Below are positions 1 through 6,558 of a stretch of DNA of 33,316 nt, one piece after another. The first letter of the stretch is position 1, and every line of letters starts with the position of its first letter. The notes beneath the pieces were generated by a model. That model searched no databases and had not been told where the DNA came from. It saw nothing but the letters and a program-made list of their open reading frames with translations. The position numbers and the translations under genes were made by a program. Source of the stretch: GWC2-56-14 sp043731355 (GTDB lineage Bacteria > Nitrospirota > UBA9217); NCBI GenBank assembly GCA_043731355.1, contig JAYTJE010000131.1, positions 1 through 33,316 on the forward strand, given 5' to 3'.

Positions 1-25
1 TTAACTAATGAGCTCAGTATTTAAT

Positions 26-67
26 CTTCGTGAACTTCGTGTTCTTCGTGGTAAATATTCCCGCCAT
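26..67. repeat. 9-bp tandem repeat (CTTCGTGnn x3) plus CCCGCCAT tail
   Basis: Three 9-bp units beginning CTTCGTG lie at 26-34, 35-43 and 44-52. After exactly 7 nt comes CCCGCCAT (60-67). The same combination, CTTCGTGGT + 7 nt + CCCGCCAT, recurs at 16831-16854, so this looks like one copy of a dispersed intergenic repeat. It sits just downstream of tsf, which is on the minus strand. No function is evident, and no good hairpin terminator for tsf is visible here. Confidence 0.6.
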
Positions 68-99
68 TTTGCGTAGAATTTGATTCTTTAGTAACTATA

Positions 100-978
100 C
101 TACTTGAGCTGTGCGGCGACCTCTTCCGCGAAATTCGATTGTTTCTTTTCGATCCCTTCGCCGAGCTGGTACCGGACGAAGCGGCGGATTGTGGTGTTCT
201 CTCCGGATTTTTTCAAGAGGGCCTTGACCTTGAGCTTGCCATCAGGATCCTTGATATAGACCTGTTCCACCAGGCAGAAATCAGTATAGAATTTTTCCAT
301 TTTGCCGTCGAGGATCTTTCCGATGACTGCCGCCGGTTTTCCAGATTCCTTGGCCTGGCCCTCGTAGATCGCACGCTCCCGTGCAATGGTTTCGGCGGGA
401 ACGGTTTCGCGCGAAAGGTACAGGGGGTTGGCCGCCGCAATATGCATGGCGATGTCCTTGCCCAGATGCTCGTCACCGCCGGCGAAATCAACCATGACCC
501 CGATGCGGCTGCCATGCAAATAGACGGCAAGGGAGCCATCGGTCTCATACCGTTCGAAACGACGGATCGCTATGTTCTCGCCGATCTTCTGGACCAGGGT
601 CTGCCGCCGGGCCTCGACCGTCTCGTTGCCCAGCATCTGCTGTGAAAGGGCCGCAACGTCCTTTGGGTTCCGCGTGGAAACGAGTTCGGCCACTGTCTTG
701 GCGAACTGCTGGAACTCGGGATTCTTGGAAACGAAATCCGTTTCACTGTTGACTTCAACGAGCGCACCGGTCTTGCCCGAACTGGTGAACGAGATCATAC
801 CTTCTGAAGCCACGCGGCCGGCCTTCTTCGCGGCGGCCGAGAGGCCTTTCTTTCTCAAAATATCGACGGCTTTCTCAAAATCGCCGCCTGCCTCTTCAAG
901 GGCCTTCTTGGCATCCATCATGCCGACCCCGGTTTTTTCTCTCAGATCTTTTACCGCACTAGCGGATATTGTTGCCAT
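100..978 (-). CDS. tsf: Elongation factor Ts
   Basis: EF-Ts is the guanine-nucleotide exchange factor that regenerates EF-Tu-GTP during translation, in the cytoplasm. The 292-residue protein opens with the typical UBA-like N-terminal domain, including LREKTGVGMMDAKKAL at about residues 12-27. The conserved EF-Tu-contact stretch ETDFVSKNPEF lies around residues 79-89, and the C-terminal dimerisation-type domains follow. It is the length of the large, two-subdomain form. The ATG at 976-978 is preceded on the minus strand by a GGGAG-type ribosome site. It lies about 50 nt after rpsB, the nearly universal rpsB-tsf pair, so the two are probably cotranscribed. The next genes of this operon would lie beyond the left window edge. 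Identification is secure. Confidence 0.97.
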   Translation of the reverse strand: MATISASAVKDLREKTGVGMMDAKKALEEAGGDFEKAVDILRKKGLSAAAKKAGRVASEGMISFTSSGKTGALVEVNSETDFVSKNPEFQQFAKTVAELVSTRNPKDVAALSQQMLGNETVEARRQTLVQKIGENIAIRRFERYETDGSLAVYLHGSRIGVMVDFAGGDEHLGKDIAMHIAAANPLYLSRETVPAETIARERAIYEGQAKESGKPAAVIGKILDGKMEKFYTDFCLVEQVYIKDPDGKLKVKALLKKSGENTTIRRFVRYQLGEGIEKKQSNFAEEVAAQLK

Positions 979-1028
979 GCCGGAAGTACTCCCTTCTACC
1001 GTATCTTTCTGAATCTTCTGTTTTGTTC

Positions 1029-1823
1029 CTACACCTGCTCTTTGACGACCGTTTCAACAGGGGCGGTCTCAGGCATACCCGCTGCCTGTGTTGCGCCGAC
1101 CGCTTTTGCGGCCTCCATGGCCTGGCCGGCTTCCCTGGCGATCGACTGCCTGCCTTCGATCACGGCATCAGCCATCTTTGAAGCCATCAGGCGGATGGCG
1201 CGAATAGCATCGTCGTTGCCCGGAATGACGTAGTCGATATTGTCGGGATCGCAGTTCGTGTCCACGACCGCCACGACCGTAATGCCGAGCTTATTCGCTT
1301 CGTGAACGGCGATCGCTTCTTTGCGGGGGTCGATGATGAAGATCACTGACGGAATGTCCGGCATGGTCTTTATGCCTGACAGGATCTTTTCCATTTTGAT
1401 GCGTTCTTTTTCAAGGCCGGCGACCTCTTTCTTGGTCAGCTTCTCGTAGGTGCCGTCCTCTTTCATTTTTTCGATCTTCTTGAGGCGGTCAATGCTCTTC
1501 TTGATGGTTTGAAAGTTCGTCAGCATGCCCCCGAGCCAGCGGCTGGATATATAGTACATGCCGCAGCGTTTTGCTTCCTCGGTGATTGCATCCTGGGCCT
1601 GCTTCTTCGTACCCACGAACAGGACATCTTTTCCTTGAGCGGCGGCGGTGCGCACGAAATCATGCGCCTCCTTGAACAACTTGAGCGTTTTCTGGAGATC
1701 GATGATGTAGATCCCGTTGCGCTCGCCGAAGATGTACTTCTTCATCTTGGGGTTCCACCGTTTTGCCTGGTGGCCGAAATGCACTCCTGCTTCCAACAGC
1801 TCCTTCATGGTGATCGTGGACAT
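1029..1823 (-). CDS. rpsB: 30S ribosomal protein S2
   Basis: S2 belongs to the 30S subunit and is needed for S1 docking. The start MSTITMKELLEAGVHFGHQ and the following WNPKMKKYIFGERNGIYIIDL are diagnostic of bacterial S2. The reading frame stays open upstream to 1976. I chose the ATG at 1821-1823 because it has a perfect AGGAGG a few bases upstream and matches the family N-terminus; the upstream 51 codons encode nothing S2-like. The resulting 264 residues fit the family, ending in an Ala/Val-rich tail that is normally variable. It heads the rpsB-tsf operon, with a candidate promoter at 1948-1976 giving a leader of about 120 nt. That leader holds a CCGGG/CCCGG hairpin about 40 nt before the start. 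I cannot say whether it is regulatory. Confidence 0.97.
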   Translation of the reverse strand: MSTITMKELLEAGVHFGHQAKRWNPKMKKYIFGERNGIYIIDLQKTLKLFKEAHDFVRTAAAQGKDVLFVGTKKQAQDAITEEAKRCGMYYISSRWLGGMLTNFQTIKKSIDRLKKIEKMKEDGTYEKLTKKEVAGLEKERIKMEKILSGIKTMPDIPSVIFIIDPRKEAIAVHEANKLGITVVAVVDTNCDPDNIDYVIPGNDDAIRAIRLMASKMADAVIEGRQSIAREAGQAMEAAKAVGATQAAGMPETAPVETVVKEQV

Positions 1824-1947
1824 TGTGTCCTCCTGTTTTGCCTCCGCGCCGATCATCCCCGGGCAGGCCCGGCGTTTATGGTCGGGACATCTGCCTGCGG
1901 GTCCTGGCGCGTGTGGATTTAGAATATACCCTAAAAGGGCGACCCAT

Positions 1948-1976
1948 AAAATAGCATAGGTCCGGCGGCAATACAA
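1948..1976 (-). promoter_or_regulatory. Candidate sigma70 promoter of rpsB-tsf
   Basis: Read on the minus strand, TTGTAT (1976-1971) is followed after 17 nt by TATTTT (1953-1948). A TGC just upstream of the latter makes an extended -10. The predicted start is near 1941, leaving a leader of about 120 nt before rpsB. The match is moderate. Confidence 0.5.
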
Positions 1977-2225
1977 GAAAAATCTGAATACCTGTTGAGA
2001 TTAATGAGAAGGGAAAAGGGGGTAATTAATACTTCGTTCAACGCAGAAAGTCCTCAAAAAGGCAACGAGGAGACTCGCCGCATTTTTGTTTTTCAGGTTC
2101 TGCCGGAGAAGTCGCAGCGTACGGGAAAAGCATGTAACAAGTTAATTTATAAAGGTTTTCATAAAACTATCGAATGCGTGCCGATTAACAGATTATACAT
2201 GAGTATCTATGGCGATATAAAATGC

Positions 2226-2254
2226 TTGACAAACCTCGTGGATTTGTTTATATT
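2226..2254 (+). promoter_or_regulatory. Sigma70 promoter of rplM-rpsI
   Basis: A perfect TTGACA (2226-2231) is separated by 17 nt from TATATT (2249-2254). The predicted start is near 2261, about 40 nt before the rplM ATG. This is one of the strongest promoter matches in the window. Confidence 0.8.
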
Positions 2255-2299
2255 CACAATTCTTAAAAAAACTACACCTGAACAGGCAAGGCGGGAATT

Positions 2300-2734
2300 A
2301 TGGGTACCTACTCGGCAAAAAAAGAAGAAGTTGTCAGAAAATGGTTTGTCGTCGATGCCAAGGGCAAAACTCTCGGCAGGATGGCCACGGTAATTGCTTC
2401 GATATTAAAAGGCAAGACCAAGCCGATCTATACCAAGCATGTCGACACGGGCGATTTTGTGATCGTCGTGAACGCGGACAAGGTGCATCTGACGGGCAGA
2501 AAGCTTGACCAGAAGATGTATTACCATCATTCGGGATTTCCGGGCGGGCTGAAGTCCATTACCGCCGGTACGCTTTTAAAGACGAAGCCCGAGGATGTGA
2601 TCATCAAGGCCGTCGAGGGTATGCTGCCCAAGACGCAGCTGGGCAAGCAGATGATGACCAAGTTGAAAGTGTATGCCGGTGAAACCCATCCGCACGAAGC
2701 GCAGATGCCGGCAGCGATGAATATTGAGGCATAA
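2300..2734 (+). CDS. rplM: 50S ribosomal protein L13
   Basis: L13 is an early-assembly protein of the large ribosomal subunit. The 144-residue product has the family hallmarks: WFVVDAKGKTLGRMAT near the N-terminus, YTKHVDTGDFVIVVNA at about residues 44-59, the YYHHSGFPGG motif near residue 74, and the C-terminal YAGETHPHEAQMP. The full length is normal. The ATG follows an AAGG/GGCGGGA purine run that is only a fair ribosome site. It is the first gene of the classic rplM-rpsI pair. The strong upstream promoter and the terminator after rpsI define a two-gene operon. Confidence 0.97.
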   Translation: MGTYSAKKEEVVRKWFVVDAKGKTLGRMATVIASILKGKTKPIYTKHVDTGDFVIVVNADKVHLTGRKLDQKMYYHHSGFPGGLKSITAGTLLKTKPEDVIIKAVEGMLPKTQLGKQMMTKLKVYAGETHPHEAQMPAAMNIEA

Positions 2735-2765
2735 GAGTACGCGGTATTATTGAGGAGGAAGTTTG

Positions 2766-3167
2766 ATGTCAGCAGCTACCGTATCGAGATTTTACGCGAC
2801 AGGAAAACGAAAAAATTCAATTGCCCGGGTGTGGATGATGCCCGGCAACGGAAAGATAACCATCAATGAGAAGTCCATGGACCAGTATTTCGGCCGGGAC
2901 GTGCTCAAGATGATTATCCGCCAGCCCTTTGAAGTGACCGGCACGGTCGACAAGTACGACGTACTCGTGAGCGTGCTCGGCGGCGGTAATTCCGGCCAGG
3001 CCGGCGCCATCAGGCACGGCATCTCCAAGGCGCTGCTCACGATCGACGAAGAGTCGAGGGGCAAGCTGCGCAAGGAAGGCCTCCTGACCCGCGACCCCAG
3101 AACGAAAGAGCGCAAAAAGTACGGCCAAAAGGGCGCGCGGGCACGGTTCCAGTTCTCGAAGAGATAA
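2766..3167 (+). CDS. rpsI: 30S ribosomal protein S9
   Basis: S9 is a 30S head protein whose C-terminal tail reaches the P-site tRNA. The 133-residue product contains FYATGKRKNSIARVW, then VSVLGGGNSGQAGAIRHGI, and the invariant C-terminal ARFQFSKR. I use the ATG at 2766 rather than the in-frame TTG just before it, because AGGAGG at 2753-2758 sits 7 nt upstream. It follows rplM by 31 nt and is closed by a strong intrinsic terminator at 3216-3248. Confidence 0.97.
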   Translation: MSAATVSRFYATGKRKNSIARVWMMPGNGKITINEKSMDQYFGRDVLKMIIRQPFEVTGTVDKYDVLVSVLGGGNSGQAGAIRHGISKALLTIDEESRGKLRKEGLLTRDPRTKERKKYGQKGARARFQFSKR

Positions 3168-3215
3168 GGGATCCTATTCCTACTGCTGTTTATGTTGCAT
3201 ATCCTGTTTCGATGC

Positions 3216-3248
3216 AAGGGAAGGTAGAGATGCCTTCCCTTTTATTTT
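3216..3248 (+). terminator. Intrinsic terminator of rplM-rpsI
   Basis: A 9-bp stem, AAGGGAAGG (3216-3224) with CCTTCCCTT (3233-3241), has an 8-nt loop and is followed by a T-rich tract (TTTTATTTT). A small competing stem, TTGCAT/ATGCAA (3195-3200 with 3212-3217), shares two bases with its foot. Confidence 0.85.
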
Positions 3249-3287
3249 GCCCGGCGGAAACGCGGGGCAAAAGCTCAGGTGCCGGTC

Positions 3288-4346
3288 ATGGGTAACAATA
3301 AACTAAAAGTGGCAATCGTCGGTTCGAGCGGATACACGGGCGGCGAGCTCATGCGGATCCTGCTCAATCATCCGAACGTGACGGTGAGCGCCATTACGTC
3401 CGAACGCTCCGCGGGACAGCCGATCACCTCGTTGTTCCCCCATCTGGCCAGCTTGACCAGGCTTGTCTGTGAGCCCCTGGACCCCGCCCTTCTATCGAAG
3501 AAAGCCGAGCTGGTGTTTCTCGCTCTCCCGCACGTGACGGCCCAGGATGCGGCGAACAAGTTCCGGGCGCTCGGGACAAAGGTCGTTGACCTGTCCGCTG
3601 ATTACCGGATCGCCGATCCAGCCGTATATGAGCAGTGGTATGAGCATCGCCACCAATATCCCGAGCTCTTGAAGCAGGCGGTCTACGGTTTGCCGGAGCT
3701 GCGGCGGGAACAGATTAAAAAAGCCTCGCTCATCGCCAATCCCGGATGTTATCCCACGAGCGCGATCCTTGGCCTCGCGCCGCTCATCAAGCAGGGCAAG
3801 GGCATGGTGGACCTCGCGAGCATCATCATCGATTCCAAGTCAGGGGTCACCGGGGCCGGACGAAGTCCTGCGCTTGCCTATCATTATCCGGAAGCGAACG
3901 AAGGGCTGATGGCATACAAGATCGGCACGCACCGCCATACGCCGGAGATCGAGCAGGAGTTGAGCGCGCTGGCGGGCTGGCCGGTTACGGTGTCCTTCAC
4001 TCCGCATCTCGTCCCGATGAATCGCGGGATCCTGACGACCATCTATGCGCGGCTGACGGAAAATACGGATACGACGACGCTCCATGCGCGCTATGCGGAG
4101 TTCTATACACAGGAACCCTTTGTCCGCGTGCTCCCGCTGGGGCAGCAGCCCAACGTACGGAATGTGCGCGGATCGAATTTCTGCGATATCGGCGTCACGG
4201 CCGACCCCCGCACCGGACGTGCGGTGGTGGTCTCGGCCATCGACAACCTCGTCAAGGGGGCCGCTGGTCAGGCGGTGCAGAACATGAACCTGATGATGGG
4301 GTTCGAAGAAACAACGGGCCTTACCAGCGCAGGGCTTTTTCCGTAA
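3288..4346 (+). CDS. argC: N-acetyl-gamma-glutamyl-phosphate reductase
   Basis: ArgC makes N-acetylglutamate 5-semialdehyde from N-acetylglutamyl phosphate with NADPH, the third step of arginine biosynthesis. The N-terminal dinucleotide fold shows as VAIVGSSGYTGGEL. The catalytic cysteine lies in ANPGCYPT (Cys154 from this start). HRHTPEIEQEL, FTPHLVPMNRGIL and the C-terminal NLVKGAAGQAVQNMN are all family signatures. The 352 residues are normal length. Two starts are possible: ATG at 3288, with AGG 8 nt upstream, or GTG at 3279. Neither changes the domain. It follows the rpsI terminator and precedes argJ by 42 nt, so argC-argJ are probably one unit; no clear promoter was found. Confidence 0.95.
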   Translation: MGNNKLKVAIVGSSGYTGGELMRILLNHPNVTVSAITSERSAGQPITSLFPHLASLTRLVCEPLDPALLSKKAELVFLALPHVTAQDAANKFRALGTKVVDLSADYRIADPAVYEQWYEHRHQYPELLKQAVYGLPELRREQIKKASLIANPGCYPTSAILGLAPLIKQGKGMVDLASIIIDSKSGVTGAGRSPALAYHYPEANEGLMAYKIGTHRHTPEIEQELSALAGWPVTVSFTPHLVPMNRGILTTIYARLTENTDTTTLHARYAEFYTQEPFVRVLPLGQQPNVRNVRGSNFCDIGVTADPRTGRAVVVSAIDNLVKGAAGQAVQNMNLMMGFEETTGLTSAGLFP

Positions 4347-4388
4347 GTACAGGACAGGTCCGCTTATTCTTCTGAACAGGGGTGGAGC

Positions 4389-5594
4389 ATGAGGATTCTG
4401 GATACAAAAAGATTTTCCGTGCCCGGCTTTAAAGCCTGGGGCATCCACAGCGGCATCAAAAAGACCGACAAAAAGGACCTGGCGGTCATTGTTTCCGACC
4501 GTGAGGCGGTCGTGGCCGGGGTGTTCACGAAGAACCGGGTAAAAGCCGCCTGCGTCGTGCTTGATGCCGCAAAGGTAAAGTCGGGCAAGGGCCAGGTTAT
4601 TGTGGTGAACAGCGGCTGTGCCAATGCCTGCACCGGAAAACTGGGCCTGGCCGATGCGCGCGCCACGGCGGACATAGCCGCACGGGAACTGGGAGTCGCG
4701 CCCGCATCCGTGTACGTTGCCTCGACCGGCGTCATCGGTGAATTTCTGCCCATGCAAAAGCTTGAGGCCGGCATTGTGACCGCTGTCGGACTCCTTTCGC
4801 CCGCCGGATTTGAGCAGGCCGCGGAGGCGATCATGACCACCGACCTCTATCCGAAGCTCTCGATCGTGCAGGAGGAGATCGGCGGCAAGACCATCACCGT
4901 TGCCGGTATCGCCAAGGGCTCGGGCATGATCCACCCTGACATGGCGACAATGTTGTGCTTCATCATGACGGACGCGAACATTGCCGCGCCCCTTTTCAAG
5001 AAGGGCCTCCTGGTATCGGTGGAAAGTTCATTCAACAGCATTACGGTCGATGGCGACACGAGCACCAATGACATGGTCCTCTGCATGGCAAATGGCGCGG
5101 CCGGGAACAAGAGAATTGCGGCAGGCACCAAGGAACAGAAAAAATTCCAGGCCTGCCTCGATGCCGTGACGAGATCGCTTGCGCGGCAGGTGGTCCGCGA
5201 CGGCGAAGGCGCGACCAAGTTCGTGGAGATCGTGGTCCGCGGGGCGAAGAGCCCGGCAGAGGCAAAGTGTGCAGCGGTTACCGTGGCAAAATCGAGCCTC
5301 GTCAAGACCGCTCTTTTCGGGGAAGATGCGAACTGGGGCAGGATCATGGCAGCGCTCGGTTATTCCGGCGTGGATATGGACGAAAGCCGCACCGACATAT
5401 CGATCGGAAAGACCAGGCTTGTGGAGAAGGGGCTGGGGTTGGGCAAAGCTGCCGACCGCGAGGCTGCGCTTGCACTGAAACAACGTGAAGTGCGGATAAC
5501 CATCGATCTGCATAAGGGCAAGGCTGAATCGACGATATGGACGTGCGACCTGTCGAACGAGTACATTAAGATCAATGCCGCCTATCGGAGTTAG
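4389..5594 (+). CDS. argJ: Bifunctional glutamate N-acetyltransferase / amino-acid acetyltransferase
   Basis: ArgJ moves the acetyl group from N-acetylornithine to glutamate, closing the arginine cycle; many members also use acetyl-CoA. It is an Ntn-type enzyme cut autocatalytically before a threonine. Here the motif GSGMIHPDMATMLCF places that nucleophile at Thr187. The oxyanion-hole pair is in ASTGVIGEFLP (Thr113-Gly114), and the terminal EYIKINAAYRS is characteristic. The 401 residues are full length. A GGGGTGGAG ribosome site lies a few bases before the ATG. With argC next door and no argA seen, the recycling pathway is implied. Whether it is mono- or bifunctional cannot be decided from the sequence. 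Confidence 0.95.
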   Translation: MRILDTKRFSVPGFKAWGIHSGIKKTDKKDLAVIVSDREAVVAGVFTKNRVKAACVVLDAAKVKSGKGQVIVVNSGCANACTGKLGLADARATADIAARELGVAPASVYVASTGVIGEFLPMQKLEAGIVTAVGLLSPAGFEQAAEAIMTTDLYPKLSIVQEEIGGKTITVAGIAKGSGMIHPDMATMLCFIMTDANIAAPLFKKGLLVSVESSFNSITVDGDTSTNDMVLCMANGAAGNKRIAAGTKEQKKFQACLDAVTRSLARQVVRDGEGATKFVEIVVRGAKSPAEAKCAAVTVAKSSLVKTALFGEDANWGRIMAALGYSGVDMDESRTDISIGKTRLVEKGLGLGKAADREAALALKQREVRITIDLHKGKAESTIWTCDLSNEYIKINAAYRS

Positions 5595-5660
5595 AGACCG
5601 GTAAAATACGATTCAGCAGGAGCGCAGCCGACAACGTACCGAAATAAAAGAAAATTTCAC

Positions 5661-5690
5661 TTGACATTCATAGAAGGACTTGTTAACTAT
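5661..5690 (+). promoter_or_regulatory. Possible promoter of rpsU-yqeY
   Basis: A perfect TTGACA lies at 5661-5666. The -10 is poor: TTAACT at 16 nt or AACTAT at 18 nt, each matching three of six positions. The location, 32 nt before the rpsU start, is sensible. Confidence 0.45.
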
Positions 5691-5721
5691 TAACAGGTGT
5701 TGGGAGGGAGGTGTAGCAAGG

Positions 5722-5922
5722 GTGCCGAGTATACGATTACGCGATAACGAGCCTTTTGAAGTGGCACTGAAAAGGTTCAAAAAGAGCATTGAAAAAGAGG
5801 GTGTGCTTTCCGAGGTCAAAAAAAGAGAGCATTACGAAAAGCCCAGCGTAAAAAAGAAGAAAAAAGCGATAGCTGTACGCAAGAAGGCGGCGAAGACCGC
5901 GCGTATCGCCAGGCGGGGTTAG
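5722..5922 (+). CDS. rpsU: 30S ribosomal protein S21
   Basis: S21 is a small basic protein of the 30S platform, close to the anti-Shine-Dalgarno region. The 66-residue product has IRLRDNEPFEVALKRFKKSIEKEG followed by a Lys/Arg-rich tail, as in the family. I start at GTG 5722, giving VPSIRLRD..., because GGAGGT at 5707-5712 lies 9 nt upstream. An upstream in-frame ATG at 5680 would add 14 residues foreign to the family and would overlap the likely promoter. It opens the macromolecular-synthesis cluster rpsU-yqeY-mutS2-dnaG-rpoD. Confidence 0.93.
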   Translation: MPSIRLRDNEPFEVALKRFKKSIEKEGVLSEVKKREHYEKPSVKKKKKAIAVRKKAAKTARIARRG

Positions 5923-5985
5923 TGCAGGCAGCAGGCCTTCTCGTCCAGATGTTCATGCAACGAAGCAGTGCGAGGAAGGGAACTG

Positions 5986-6429
5986 ATGGGATTACAGGAA
6001 CAGATCGACACCGATACCAAGAACGCTCTCAAAGCGGGAGCAAAAGAAAAGGTTTCCACGCTTCGCATGTTGAGCGCCGCTCTCAAGAACAGGCAGATCG
6101 ATAAGCGGGCGCCGCTGACCGAGAACGAGGTGCTTGAAGCCGTACGTTCGCTGATCAAACAGCGGAGAGACTCAGTCGAGCAATTCGCAAAGGGAGGGCG
6201 GCAGGACCTTGTTGATAAGGAGACCGCGGAGATCGCGTTCCTTGAGGTCTATCTTCCGCGGCAGTTGTCACGAGAAGAAGTGGAAAAGCTGGTCCGTGAG
6301 GCCATCGCCCAGTCGGGGGCCCGGGGCGCCAAGGAAATGGGCAAGGTCATGAAGATCCTGATTCCCATGGTTGGCGGCCGCGCTGACGGGAAATTAGTGA
6401 GCGAGCTGGTAAAAAGTGCGCTGGGTTAA
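5986..6429 (+). CDS. yqeY: YqeY family protein (GatB/YqeY domain)
   Basis: The 147-residue product is a stand-alone YqeY protein, homologous to the tail domain of the GatB amidotransferase subunit, which binds tRNA. A precise function for free YqeY is not established. Seen here: the N-terminal LQEQIDTDTKNALKAG, then STLRMLSAALKNRQID, IKQRRDSVEQFAKGGRQDLVDKE, LEVYLPRQLS and the C-terminal GRADGKLVSELVK, all typical. The ATG at 5986 has an AGGAAGGGA ribosome site and matches family starts better than the ATG at 5968. It lies 63 nt after rpsU, an order found in many bacteria, and is followed by a strong terminator. Confidence 0.9.
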   Translation: MGLQEQIDTDTKNALKAGAKEKVSTLRMLSAALKNRQIDKRAPLTENEVLEAVRSLIKQRRDSVEQFAKGGRQDLVDKETAEIAFLEVYLPRQLSREEVEKLVREAIAQSGARGAKEMGKVMKILIPMVGGRADGKLVSELVKSALG

Positions 6430-6473
6430 GGGCCTGTTTTCCGAAACGAGCCGTATTCCACGATAAGGCTAAA

Positions 6474-6510
6474 CAGGGGGCCATGAGGACCAGGCCCCCT
6501 GATTTTTTTT
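6474..6510 (+). terminator. Strong intrinsic terminator after yqeY
   Basis: A perfect 9-bp GC stem, CAGGGGGCC (6474-6482) with GGCCCCCTG (6493-6501), has a 10-nt loop. It is followed by A and eight T (6503-6510). It separates rpsU-yqeY from mutS2-dnaG-rpoD, whose first ATG is 49 nt further on. Confidence 0.9.
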
Positions 6511-6558
6511 GAGAAGCCGGAGTGATCCTACAACCGGCGGTGTTTGTTGTGACGGCCT

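Larger units (their letters stand above)
1824..2299. other. Divergent intergenic region rpsB / rplM
   Basis: These 476 bases separate the divergent rpsB and rplM genes. The left part holds the rpsB leader and its candidate promoter; the right end holds a near-consensus promoter for rplM. The middle, about 1980-2220, is AT-richer. It contains an open frame (from 1995, overlapping rplM) with no ribosome site and no recognisable protein. I see no RNA gene or repeat there. Confidence 0.6.

Noticed and set aside
26..52. Possible CRISPR-like or satellite array
   Set aside because: Three 9-bp units with no spacers of regular size and no cas genes in the window; treated as a short tandem repeat.
1995..2393. 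132-residue open frame before rplM
   Set aside because: It has no ribosome site, runs through the rplM promoter and into rplM in another frame, and the peptide has no recognisable features.
6509..6534. Candidate mutS2 promoter (TTGAGA ... TACAAC)
   Set aside because: Spacing is only 14 nt and the -35 overlaps the terminator T-run; not supportable.
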